Shown here piece after piece: positions 38,062 to 49,495 of a stretch of 64,000 nucleotides of DNA. This DNA comes from Paraspadella gotoi (taxonomy: Eukaryota > Chaetognatha). The notes below the pieces were generated by a model that was given only the letters and a program-made list of their open reading frames with translations, ran no database searches and had not been told where the DNA came from. The position numbers were made by a program, and so were the translations under genes. How positions within the stretch are numbered: the first letter of the stretch is position 1; each line of letters begins with the position of its first letter. The stretch lies in NCBI GenBank assembly GCA_051294375.1, contig CM119265.1, positions 5,324,355 through 5,388,354 on the forward strand, written 5' to 3'.

Positions 38062-38510
38062 TTAACTCTTTTCTCTATAAAGTCAAACTTCATTTTTAAT
38101 TGTTTATTGGGCCTGATTTTTCCAGGACGCCCTATTTCATCTTATCGTTTTATCAAATCCAATATACTCATTCTCTTTTAAATGCATACAAGCAAAAAAA
38201 AAATCTAAATTAAAAAAATGTAAAAAAAAAATCTTCGTCCTTGAACGAGACGACGGAATTTGAGTCAAAAGGACGGAGTCTCGTTGAAAGCAGTTCCCTC
38301 TGCCGTCGATCTTGAGCTTTTTCGTTGACCCAGAAAAGAGAACAGCGGCTACTCGGCCGCTCATGTATTTTACATAATCGCTTTTCATCGGTTCTGGAAA
38401 GTTCTTTTTCGCTTTTCCGTCCGCTTCTCCTTTGCCGCTGTTAGCTTCTATTCGCTCTCGTTGACATTCCCCAAATTCACCAATCACCATTCACTCAAAA
38501 GAGTGACCTT

Positions 38511-38800
38511 CAGTTTCTTCTCCGCTTTTCGTCGCTTCTGTCCGCTTCTCATTTCCTTCTGCCCTAATTACCTTCCGCTTCTTCTCCGCTTCTCATCTAT
38601 TCTATCCACTTCTTATTTCTATTTGCCCTTATTACCTTCCACTTTTTCTCCACTTCTCGTCGCTTCTGTCCGCTTCTCATTTCCTTCTGCCCCGATTACC
38701 TTCCGTTACTTCTCCACTTCTCGTCGCTTCTGTCCGCTTTTCATTTCCTTCTGCCCCGATTACCTTCCGCTTCTTCTCCGCTTCTCGTCGCTTCTTCAAT
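38511..38800. repeat. tandem repeat, unit about 57-60 bp
   Basis: About five imperfect units built on CTTCTCGTCGCTTCTGTCCG and TTTCCTTCTGCCCCGATTAC follow one another. Both strands stay open over long stretches only because of the pyrimidine bias. Confidence 0.85.
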
Positions 38801-38861
38801 CTCTGACGTTTCGCTTCTCTCCCCACGAAAGTCGAGGTCTCCGATCGTCGCTTTAATTTAT

Positions 38862-40157
38862 CACCATTTTTATTGACTATCGCTCCATCGGCTCCAAGAA
38901 TATTCTCCATTTTATCTTCCTCTTCTTCTCTCCTTCCCTTCCCTTCCGTTCCCTTCCCTTTCCCTTCCCTTCCCTTCCCCGCTCCATGCGTGGCTCCGGT
39001 AGAATTATTTCTCCGATTTTCTCTTGGCTGCTTCTTCTCTCCTTCCGCCCCCTTCCATTCCCTGTCGCCTTTCCCTTTCCTCTTCCCTTCCCTCCTCCTT
39101 CCCGCTTTTTTATTGACGTATCGGCTGATCCATCGGCTTTCCGAGAACTATTCTCCATTTTTCTCTTCCTGCTTCTTCTCTTCGCTTCCCTTCCCTCCCT
39201 TGTCCCTTTTCCCCGTTCCCTGTGCCGCTTCCCTTGTCTTATTGCCACTAGGTCGCTCCATCGGCTGCCGAGCGGAATGATCTCTCATTTCTTGCTTCGT
39301 ATCGCTACCTCTTCTTCTCTTCCTTCTCCCTTCCCCTTCCCTTCCCTTCCCCTTCCCTTCCCTTTCCCTTTTTATTGACTATCGCGCTCCATCGGGCTGC
39401 CGAGAATATTCTCCATTTTCTCATTCCTCCTTCCTTCTCTCCTTCCTTCCCTTTCCTTTCTTCCTGTCCCTTTCCCTTCCCTGTCCCCTTTTATTGACTA
39501 TCGCTCCATCGGCTCCGAGAATATTCTCCATTTTCTCTCTCCTCCTCTTCTCCTCCTTCCCTTCCCTTCCCTCCCTTTCCGTCGCCTTCCCTCTTCTGAC
39601 CTTCCCTTTCCTTCCCTCTTCCTTCCCTTCCTTCCCCTTTCCCTTCCCTTCCCTTCCCTTCCCTTTCCCTTCCCTTCCCTTTTTAATTCGACTACCTCGC
39701 TCCATCGGCTCCGAGAATATTCTCCATTTTCTCTTCCTCTTCTTCTCTCCTTCCCTTCCCTTCCCTTCCTCCTTCCCTTTCCCTTCCCTTCCCTTCCCTT
39801 CCCTTCTCTTTCTCTTTCCTTCCCTTCCCTTCCCTTCCCTTTCCCTTCCCTTCCCCTTTTTATTGACTATCGCTCCATCGGCTCCGAGAATATTCTCCAT
39901 TTTCTCTTCCTCCTCTTCTCTCCTTCCCTTTCCCTTCCCTTTCCCCTTTCCCTTCCCTTTCCCTGTCCCTTCCCTTTTTATTGACTATTGCTGCCATCGG
40001 CTCCGAAATATTTCCTCCATTTTCTGCTTCCTCTTCTCTCTCCTTCCGTCTCCCTGTTCCCTTCCCTTCCGCTTCCCTCCCTTTCCCTTTCCCTTGTCCC
40101 TTTCCCTTCCTCTTCCCTTCCTTCCTTCCCTTCCCTTTCCCTTCCCTTCAGCCCCTG
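38862..40157. repeat. composite minisatellite: ~50 bp core with CCCTT-rich spacers
   Basis: A core containing TATCGCTCCATCGGCTCCGA and ATATTCTCCATTTTCTCTTCC recurs at about 38867, 38979, 39105, 39232, 39369, 39489, 39680, 39856 and 39973. The cores are separated by pyrimidine spacers of TTCCC/CCCTT of different lengths. Later units are more alike than earlier ones. The array runs into an N gap and ends by about 40.2 kb. Confidence 0.9.
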
Positions 40158-40182
40158 NNNNNNNNNNNNNNNNNNNNNNNNN
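40158..40182. other. assembly gap (25 N)
   Basis: Run of N inside the CCCTT-rich minisatellite, so the array is probably longer than shown. Confidence 1.
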
Positions 40183-40375
40183 TTCCCTTCCCTTTCCCTT
40201 CCCTTAACTTTCCCCACTACCCCATTACCCTGATACGAAAACCGGACTGAGAAACTACTTTCATTCCGTATAGTTTTTTTTTAGCCAAATTTGAAGGACA
40301 TATTTTTTAAGGCAAAACAAATAAAAAGTCTCTTCAGGCTAACGTAATACCATTGACTGTCTTTGTCCATTAGTC

Positions 40376-40511
40376 AGTCTCTCTCTCTCTCTGCTCTCTC
40401 TCTTTGCTTCCTGAACCCCTGACTCAAGATTCAAGGACGTCTCGTGGTGAAAAATTTGTGCCTAAGTTTTATTTCACTCTCTCTCTCTCACTCTCTCTCT
40501 CTCTCTCTTCG

Positions 40512-40553
<42 letters not shown>

Positions 40554-40570
40554 TTCTCCACTCTCTCTTT
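40376..40570. repeat. (CT)n tracts, two blocks
   Basis: CT blocks at 40376-40402 and 40476-40570 with short unique sequence between. Confidence 0.95.
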
Positions 40571-40749
40571 ATTGCACTCTCATCTCTTTCCTCAGTTGCG
40601 AAGTGGAGGAAATTTCTGGATGACGTCATTCGTTCTCTCTTCGACTTCGAAACTGTACAGATCAAAAAATGACCTCCCTGACTCTCTACGAAGCTGAAGC
40701 ATGAAATGAAATTTATAAGTTTTATATCAATTCTCTTTTAATCTCTCCC

Positions 40750-40751
40750 CT

Positions 40752-40806
<55 letters not shown>
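40750..40806. repeat. (CT)n tract
   Basis: Perfect CT array. Two TGACGTCA palindromes (CRE type) lie nearby at about 40842 and 40898, both reading tgacgtcat. Confidence 0.95.
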
Positions 40807-40811
<5 letters not shown>

Positions 40812-41394
40812 TATTTAGCTGCGTGGGAGGTAAGTTCTCAGTGACGTCATTCATTTTCTCTCTGGCTCAGGCGCCATTAACTGCGGAGACCAAAAAATGA
40901 CGTCATTTACAGTCTGTCTCTCTGTCTCTTTCCTCCTTTCTCTCTCTTTTTTCTCTCTCCTTCTAGAAAGAGTTTTCACTCTCTTCCCCATTTCGCCAAT
41001 TTCTGGAAAATTTTCGTCTTTGGTGGAGAATTACGATATCCGACTCAGTCTGTGTTTTGATGTTTTGGTCTAATGAGTTAGGAAACTGTGAACGGGTAAT
41101 TGAGTGATAAAAACTCGGAAAAAATAGGTTCTTTGCCAAAAAAAAAGTTAGAAATTGGTACATTTGTTATACTTTGTTATTTTTGTTTACATTTTCGTTT
41201 TATGTTAATTTTTTTTTCACCAAGATAAAAGGTTGTGCTGTCACAGAAAAACCCTCAAAGGCCTCATTTTTATTTAAAACTTAACTATCCAAACGTTTCT
41301 TAGTAGCGCGATTGCATAACGCAGTAACTGCTTTAATTGAAAATTTCTTTATACGAATGTGTAGTCAGACATTGCCTAGGTTCATCCCGCCTAT

Positions 41395-41575
41395 AAGCAT
41401 GACCCGGTGGCTCATTGAGTAAAGCCATCAGCTCATGATCACAAGGTACCGGGTTCAATCCCAACCCTGTACCTACCCTGCGGGAAGAGTGAGGATGGCC
41501 GTAAGCCGCCTTGGGGGCGTGGCAAACCCTAAAGCCTGGTTCCAAGCCCAGGATCCGTTCCATGTTTGCTAGAGG
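41395..41575 (+). mobile_element. tRNA-derived SINE-like element, possibly tRNA-Met-like
   Basis: A-box TGGCTCATTGA (41408-41418) and B-box GGTTCAATCCC (41452-41462) are spaced as in a tRNA. Between them the anticodon-loop-like CTCATGA contains CAT, and AAGGT precedes the T-arm, as in tRNA-Met. The 3' part is a GC-rich body ending near ccgttccatg. The stems are imperfect, so this reads as a SINE or a decayed tRNA rather than a working tRNA gene. Confidence 0.55.
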
Positions 41576-42697
41576 GGGTTATAGAAGTTATGGATAGTCA
41601 TCTTCTGCCCACTTAACCACAAATGTATCTTTTGAATCTAAAGGATCAAAAATTGATGACCTCATCTTTGACAACCAAAGTCAAGCGATGATAGAAAATG
41701 GAATTTCTTTTGAAGTTTCTCTCGTAAGAACAAATTGAGCAGAATCGAGTTGACGAAACATTTTTTTTCAAAAAAGCCACCGGATCCAAAAAAAAAAGGA
41801 AAAAAAAGGAAAAAAAAGAAAAAACAGGAAAAAAAAGGAAAAAAGGGAAAAAAAGAAAAAAAAGAAAAAAAAAAGATTCTCCCACCAAAAATAAACTTTA
41901 TCGACGAAAAAGGAGCAAAGTTCTTTTTTCTTGGTTTTTTGTTGGTTTGTTTGTTTGTTTTGTTTTGTTTTGTTTTGTTTCGATTTTACGTTTTCGCGCC
42001 AATCTTGTTTCGTCGTTTTCCATCTTATCGAGACCAGGATTTCTTAATCCATTTTAGTTTTATTGTTAGTTGAGCTGCTTCCTTTTTCCCGGAGATAGTA
42101 TCTTTCTTAAGACGAATTTTACTAAATTGTTTTATTCAAATATTTTTTAGGTGTAACCGTAATTATTTTTTTTTTTTTTGGTTTTTTCTGTTTTTCTTTC
42201 TTTTTTTTTCTTTTTTCTTCTTAGTTTTTGTTCCTCATATTTTACTCATTGTAATTTTTTTTGGTGCATGTGTTATTTAATAACGCGGCAACAAAAAAAA
42301 ATTAATTGTTTTAATTAGTCGAATTTGGTTCAAATGTTGTTTACATTTCATTATTAGTTTTTCCAACTTTTTTTTATCTTTCTTTTTAACGTGGCTCTGT
42401 CCTTTTATTTCCTTTTTTTTTCGTTCGGCGACAATGACGAAAATCTCTGAGGGCCATCTCCCTTTCCTTTCTATTTTAAATGGCGACGATTATTCTTTCT
42501 TTTTTTTCCTATTTTTTTTTCTCGTTTGATTAAAAATGTCAAGAATATTTTCTTATATACATTTTGTTCCACATCATGTTTTCTCACTGTTTCGAAGAGA
42601 CGCGAGTGGTGGCGGGGGGGGCGGGGTGGGGCTTGGGGGGGCGAAGAAAGGGTGAGAGAAAAGGAAGAAAGTGGAGGTAAAAAACGAGAAAGAGAGT

Positions 42698-42699
<2 letters not shown>

Positions 42700-42763
<64 letters not shown>

Positions 42764-42768
42764 CTCCG
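42700..42768. repeat. (CT)n tract
   Basis: CT array following a G-rich stretch (42609-42640). Confidence 0.96.
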
Positions 42769-42967
42769 GCCTCTCTCTCTCACTCAGGCTATCACAGCAG
42801 GTTTTCCCACCTTAATTTAGGAAAAACATCCGAGGATTGACAAATGACGACAGGCAAAGTTTTCCCCCGGAATTTCAAAGATTTAAATATTGAGTCCCAT
42901 TTTACTTTCCTCTCACAAAATTCATCATGAATTTTTAATTAAATTATAAAGCAAACGATTATATTTT

Positions 42968-45217
42968 TATATATGACACAATGAAAAATAACGTGGCGAA
43001 ACGGTCTCGTGCTGATTTTGTCCTTTTAAAATTGTTTCTGAGCCAAATTAATTGATCATTACTTTTGGTAATATGTGCGATATACACTACTGGACATATC
43101 TGTATCTGACCATAACCCTTGACCATCAACAAAAAAAGCTAACTAGAATAAAAATAGTAAAAAAGATGAAGCAATATAGCTCGAAACGCTTACAAAATTT
43201 TAGACCATTGCTTTTATAAATGCAAAAAAAATATTAATATTATTAAAACAAAACTTTAACGATAACCTAATAGTTAACCGAGACCAAGATGAATATTTTT
43301 TACCCATCATTTCCTCAATTTATATGAATCATTTGTTTGTAATTAGTCAATTATATCTAAATAACAATATGACAAATTCATTTCAATTTTTTTTATGAAT
43401 GGGAAGTTTTCTCTGCTTACTCCCCTTTGTGTCTAATTATTTATTATTTTAAAGGTATTTTCAAAAACCTTATATAATTACTATATTTTTCACTTTTTTT
43501 CAATTCTTTCAAACAAAACAACATCATAAAAACATTTTAAATTAATAAAAAAATTGATTGAATGATTTTGGAAAAAAATATTTTGAAACTTGAGAATAAT
43601 GGATTATGAGTCAGGAAAAAAATTTTGCAATTCTAAAAAAATCAGCCTCTAGCCTTTCGATTTTCTAGAGGCTGATTTTTTTATTTTTTTGATATTTTGA
43701 TTTTCTATGCAAAACCATTATTCTCAATGAGCATAGGTCGGACAAAATTTTTTTTCCAACAATTTAAAAAATTTCAACTTTTCTAATTAGGCTTTTTTGG
43801 GGGAAATAAATAAATAAATTATTATATGATGGGTACATCTAAAAGTGATATGTCTCAAAATGACAAAAAAATTTTCTTCAAGTTTTATTTTGAAATATAA
43901 GTATTGTACCAATAGAAATACGTGAGATACTCCCGCTTTGCCGAAATTTTTATTTAACAAGAATTTGTACTGCGTAATTTTAAAAAAATATTTTTTTAAA
44001 TAACTTTTGAAAGAAAAGAGGTAGCAAGGTGGATGTGGTATCAAATTAAAGCCCTAATCATGGGACACCTTTCTAAAAAAGTTTTATTAAATTAAATCCA
44101 TAAATATTTACACAGCTTTTGTTTAAATCGGAGTTAAAGTATAACAGTTTTTTGCTTTAAAAATTTTCAAACGAAGACATATAAAATTTTTTCTTTTTCT
44201 TTTGTAATTTGAAAAAGGAAAGACTGAATTACATTTTGTTTATTATTAAATTTTTTTATTCCATAAAATTGCTTATATTTTCAGTTAAAGTAAAAAACAA
44301 GCAAAAATTTATGTTGTAGCTTGATAAAATAAAATATTTTTTAAATATTAAAAATGATAAATACAAAAATGTTTTCAGCTTGATATAAACAGTATGGACA
44401 TCTACCTTCTTGTCTGTGAAAAAAAAATCGTCATTTTTCATTATCTTTAACTGCAAACTAAAAGCTTGACACACGCTTGTTTATCATAATAAAGTTGTAA
44501 AAAATTATATAGCTGGTAACATATTTGACAAAGCAAAAACATCATTGTGTTAATTGTATTTATATTTTTTTTTTTAAATATGCAAGGAATTTAATTCTAT
44601 TATTTTATCATCCATTTTAATTAAGAAAAAATATTTCTCGTAATAGCCCATTGGAAAGGGTTATGTACTGACTTAATGATGAAATTTTTTAGATTTCTTT
44701 ACTGCCCCCATTTCACAAGATATAAAGGGTCATGGTTATCATGTCAATAAGTCCAGATTATCTGTACCCTTTCTGCAACCTGCATTCCAAATTTTCTTTT
44801 TTTCCCTTTCAAATGTATTAAATAAAAAAAATTATTGAGAGAACAATCGGCGTGGAGGATGCCATTGGTAAGCCTTAGTTACCCACTTCCGCGATGAATT
44901 TTTAAATGAGGTTTTTTTTTCCATCTATTTGAGACATAACACTAACTATTAGTACTATTATTTTTTTTTATTTTTTTTTATTACAGTTCTATGAATAAAT
45001 TATGAATAAGTAAATTTTTAACAAAATTTATCATCTTTCCACCTATAATCAGTCATATCTAAAAAACAAAAAGATTTTTGCATTGATATTTTGGATATCA
45101 ACATATAGAAACTATAACGTTTCAAAAAAATAAAAAGAAATATAATATTATTGAACAGTGAATTTTTTTTATGCACGGAACAGTAACGTACGTCTATTTT
45201 TCATTGTGTCATATATA
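42968..45217. mobile_element. 2.25 kb AT-rich element with terminal inverted repeats
   Basis: The left end (42968-42994) and the right end (45190-45217, reversed) share 23 identical bases starting TATATATGACACAATG, followed by a diverged continuation to a CGTGC motif. A subterminal block near 43088-43125 also reappears inverted near 44725-44760. The inside is very AT-rich and has only short frames without recognisable transposase, so it is a non-autonomous or decayed DNA element. A TA target duplication is possible because the ends begin TATATA. The superfamily is undetermined. Confidence 0.7.
43590..43727. repeat. internal foldback hairpin in the 43-45 kb element
   Basis: Outer arms TTGAGAATAATGG (43590-43602) and its exact complement (43715-43727) enclose a second perfect stem, AAAAAATCAGCCTCTAG, with an 11-12 base loop at about 43653-43664. 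The sequence between the two stems pairs only partly. It could be a nested miniature element or part of the host element's own fold. Confidence 0.8.
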
Positions 45218-46930
45218 CTACGGTAAGTCATCATTCAGTTTTTTACTACCTTATTTTTCATGATGTAAATAAACAGTTAACTCTTTATATTTTGTATAAA
45301 TAAAATCTTTTAGTATTTAAATAAAAAAATAAAATTACCTATCTTATGCAAAATGTTCCCCCTTCAACCTTCCCCTCTTTCAATCCCCCGTCATATTGCT
45401 TCACCCGTCGGCCTTTTTCCAATTAGCTCCGTCGCTTTTCATTCCCGGCTGCGGGCAGCTGCGGGCTGCTGCGCGATGCTGTCTGATGCTTCAAGCTGCT
45501 GCGGGACGCTGCGAAGATTCAATATGGTTCTTCTCGGTCAAGTAAATTTTATATACAAACTAGTAACGAGGCAAAAAAACTAATGAATACGTTAATCGAT
45601 GAAAACGTTATCATCGTTTATGTTGAGAGAAAAATGAAGCTCAGAAGCAGAATTATTCGTCAGGTTCGTTACGCATCATATTTACTCAACGTCCATCCGA
45701 GCTGGTTTCATTTTTTTTTGAATAATAGAAGAAAAAAGATAAAAAAGTTAAAAAAAGGGAAAAAAACAGAAGATAAAAAAACTGACAACGAAATGACGGG
45801 TTGCTTTCATTTAATTTTTTCTCTTTCTAGATTTTAATGACGAAAATTTTTTTATATTTTTTTTTCTAGTTTTATTATGTTATTTCCTTTTTATTTTGAT
45901 GCTCACCGATGTAAGCATAACTGAGGAATTAAATACGACGCTTATTTCATTTTGTTTTTAGCTATGACATCTAAAAGTCTTAATTAACTATTGGCTAATC
46001 ATCATTTTCTTCTTTTTTTCCCTTTTTTTTATTGTCTTCGCCCAAGTTTACAAATCCATGGTATTTCACAAAAAATCTGTGAGAAATGTTTTCGCCGTCG
46101 CGACGACGGTGACACCTCTTTCACGGTAAATTGACTGTGAACGGAAAAGGAGGTTTCGGTGAAGAGACGTTTCCAGTAAAAGTGAGCGAGTATCATTAAA
46201 ACAAGAACGGTGATTCCAATGTGATGCCCCGCAGTGACTTTAATTTTACATGTATTTCACATTATATGACAAGACCTGACATGACTAAAAAACTTTTTTT
46301 TTTGACATCCACTGCATCGAAATTCCATTTTTTATTCCTTATAGTTTTAGGATTTCCTGAAGGCGGCGCTAGCAGTCCCTTAGATTTGAGTTTTTTTTCT
46401 ATCTTAACAAATGAGCAACTGAATTATATGTCTTTTCAACTTAAGTGGGACAGACCGACGGACAGACATAAAGACCGACAGACCGACCGAGCGATAGACC
46501 GACCGAAAACTGACTTATAGAGTTGCTCCACGAGTACTCGCGTATTCGCTTTTGATCGAGAGGAAGAGAAAGAGAGAGAGAAATGGACACATTGAGGATA
46601 CGGAATATGCAATGAATGCAGTCATTGGTCAAGTATAAGACAAATAAGTTGGAGAGAAATTCCGGCAAAAAATAAGAGCCAATGGCCATACACAAAAAAC
46701 AGGGAGAGGAAAAATTAACTAAGCGTCCTATTTTAAAAAGATCGACAGAAACGGATGCCAGGCGAACCATCCTACACAAAGAAAGAAAGCCGTGAAAAAA
46801 GGCTAATGAATTTTTGACAACCAGTAAAGCTCGCCTCTTTTTTTTCTACCCTCCTTACTCACTGTAAGCTCCATTAAGCCACGCGCTTCTTCTTTTTTTT
46901 CCTTTCTCTTTTCTTTCTACTTTCCTTTTT

Positions 46931-47445
46931 TTCGAAATCTCCTTTTACCATTTTCTCCCTCTTTTTCCTCCCTATTTTCTTTCTACTTCTTTTCTCTCTT
47001 TTAAAAATCTCCTTTTACCATTTTCTCCCTCTTTTTCCTCCCTCTTTTCTTTCCACTTCTACTCACTCTTTTCGGAATCTCCTTTTACAATTTTCTCCCT
47101 ACTGTTCCCCTCTCTTTTCTTTCCACTTCTACTCCCTCTTTTTGGAATCTCCTTTTACAATTTTCTCCCTACTGTTCTCCTCTCTTTTCTTTCCACTTCT
47201 TTCTCTTTTCGGAATCTCCTTTTACAATTTTCTCCCTACTGTTCCCCTCTCTTTTCTTTCCACTTCTACTCACTCTTTTCGGAATCTCCTTTTACAATTT
47301 TCTCCCTACTGTTCCCCTCTCTTTTCTTTCCACTTCTACTCACTCTTTTCGGAATCTCCTTTTACAATTTTCTCCCTACTGTTCTCCTCTCTTTTCTTTC
47401 CACTTCTCTCTCTTTTCGGAATCTCCTTTTACAATTTTCTCCTTT
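46931..47445. repeat. tandem repeat, unit about 70 bp, about 7-8 copies
   Basis: Pyrimidine-rich units contain GGAATCTCCTTTTACAATTT and CTCTCTTTTCTTTCCACTTC. The central copies are nearly identical and the leftmost two are diverged. A long open frame across them is a by-product of the repeat. Confidence 0.9.
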
Positions 47446-47770
47446 TTCATCACGAAAAGCAGTCGGTTTTTATGATAATGACTTTTAATGCGTCGATTGG
47501 CAGATCCCGGGCTTTCTCTTATGGCAGGTCCGGGTTTAGAGGTGACAGAGGTTAATTAAATGCGCAAATTACTCCATAAATATATTTACGAATTCGTTTA
47601 TTTAGCTGAGATTCTGGCTTTTATATAAGTTTTAGAATGGACGTAGATAGATAAGATTTTTTTCTAGGGGTGTGCGAGATTAAAATTGGCCCAGAGTAAC
47701 TTCTCTTTCGACCTATTTCCGTAACTACTGTCTACTGTTTACTATATACAATTTCTGAATACAGGATCAT

Positions 47771-47776
47771 TCTCTC

Positions 47777-47830
<54 letters not shown>

Positions 47831-47848
47831 CTCTCTCTCTCTCTCCCT
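47771..47848. repeat. (CT)n tract
   Basis: CT array with TTTCTCC interruptions. Confidence 0.96.
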
Positions 47849-48567
47849 TTTTTTCTTTCTCTCCACACACACTCTCGTTGTCCTTCCTACTATAAACATA
47901 AACAAACTTTAATAATATCGAATAATATCTTTCCTCATTTGTCGCGAGCACAATATTCAGCGATTCGCCGCAGAAAAAAAAACATATCTGCATCTCGATT
48001 TGGCTTGATCGGAATTCTTGGCCCAATGATTCGCCCGCTTCGTCTCTGAATCGTAATGAGGCCTCGCGATTCCCTGAGAGGGTCACTAATTTTATGGCCG
48101 CCGATCAATTTCGAGGAGCAATAAGGAGGAACGAAGGGTGGGGACTGGATGGAAGGGATGGCGGGAGAAGAGAAGGGATAAATCGCAGGGGTGGTGTAAA
48201 AAGGGGACATTCTCTTGAGAGTTGTGGGGCCCGGGGTCCTGGAGAAGCCTGGGAAGGGTTCACAGGACTGAAAAAACATTTTAAAAAGATAAAAAATATT
48301 CAATATTAAAAATATGAATTTATAAATAAACATGCCTGTCCTGACAGAGCTTAGGCTTAGCTGTTAAATTCTCGATGCCTTTTGTACAAGGCTTACACCT
48401 TTAAAAACTGTTTAATATTCTTGTACCTGATAACCTACCTACTTGTACAAATTTTCTTTATAGTAAGGGGGGCACGACGCTCCACAAATAAATTATGTAG
48501 GCCCTACATAAATTTTTTGTTGGGGCCTGCCCGATGTCTCGTCACCCCTGCGAAGGAGACGTGGAGA

Positions 48568-48609
48568 ACGTTCCAACGTTCCAACGTTCCAACGTTCCAA
48601 CGTTCCAAG
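48568..48609. repeat. (ACGTTCCA)n octanucleotide, five copies
   Basis: Five perfect 8-bp units contain the palindrome AACGTT. Confidence 0.95.
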
Positions 48610-49224
48610 AAATGGGCGTGGCCCTTGAAAAGACGCCGAAGGGAGGATCAGAAAGACGCGAACGAGTATTGGCAGACAAAGAGGGTTTTCGAGCCCCACG
48701 GACTGAGACGGAGAGAAAGGAGCCGTGAGGAGCAATAAGGATGGAGCCACGAGTCGAACGTCGAAAAGGAAAAGATTAATTGAAACGGAATGGGCGATCC
48801 GACGGCGGAGAAGGAACGGCCAAGGTCTTCCAATGCGCTCGTGCAATAAATCCCTCTACGATTACAGAGAAATTTGGAAAGGAGAGAGAAAGGGGGGGGG
48901 GAGAGAGAATTCGCGCGGGTCACGTCCGTAGTTTCCCCGGATTTTCTAATAAAAGGGACGCGTTGTTAGTTCGTTTTCGTCGTCTTATCGTCGTCGCCGG
49001 GGAACGATTAATCACGGCTTTTCTCGTGTGATGAACCACGTGATGTTTTTTTTACATCGTTCGGTGAATTGTAGAAAAGTGAATTCCTTTCTGAGGGAAA
49101 CGCGGATGACTTATTGTATTCAGGAGTCATGCGACGAGATGGGTGGAAGAATCAATACTTTACGGGGTATCTGTAGGTGAAATTATATCCGCTAATTGAG
49201 GGAGAAAAAAAATTATGGACTGTG

Positions 49225-49495
49225 GCGGTATATTCACACCGCCTCACGTCCACCATCCTTCAGCCAAATCCATTGGCTCAGAGGGGGAACACACCATCCC
49301 AAGCGTAGTGTTCCATCCACAGTCCTAACGACTTCCCTCTGCGTTGGCAAAGCGAAACCGTCCTAGGGTAACCGCGCCAGTGACTGGTGGCGTCACTGAG
49401 GGTTGGAAGCCCCCAAAGCCAACAGTGAGATGCCCCATCCCAATGGGCATCACAGGCAACCCGGCTGTTGCCATAGGACCTCCAAATCTTTGACA
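49225..49495. repeat. candidate dispersed repeat, GC-richer block
   Basis: A sharply bounded block of even base composition between AT-rich flanks contains ATTGGCTCAGAGG and two CACCATCCCA/CCCATCCCA phrases also seen in the 17.36 kb SINE-like element. It is probably a diverged SINE relative. No intact tRNA boxes are visible. Confidence 0.35.

Noticed and set aside
38862-40157. Core/spacer repeat as CRISPR or as a protein-coding repeat
   Set aside because: The spacers are simple pyrimidine runs and the frames shift between units; this is a eukaryotic minisatellite.
43787-44474. Two minus-strand AT-rich frames as transposase remnants
   Set aside because: The sequences are low-complexity Phe/Lys/Ile-rich with no recognisable catalytic motif.
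47935-48333. Minus-strand proline-rich frame after a TTTTTTCAG acceptor
   Set aside because: The acceptor is plausible and the frame is open, but no partner exon, domain or donor supports a gene.
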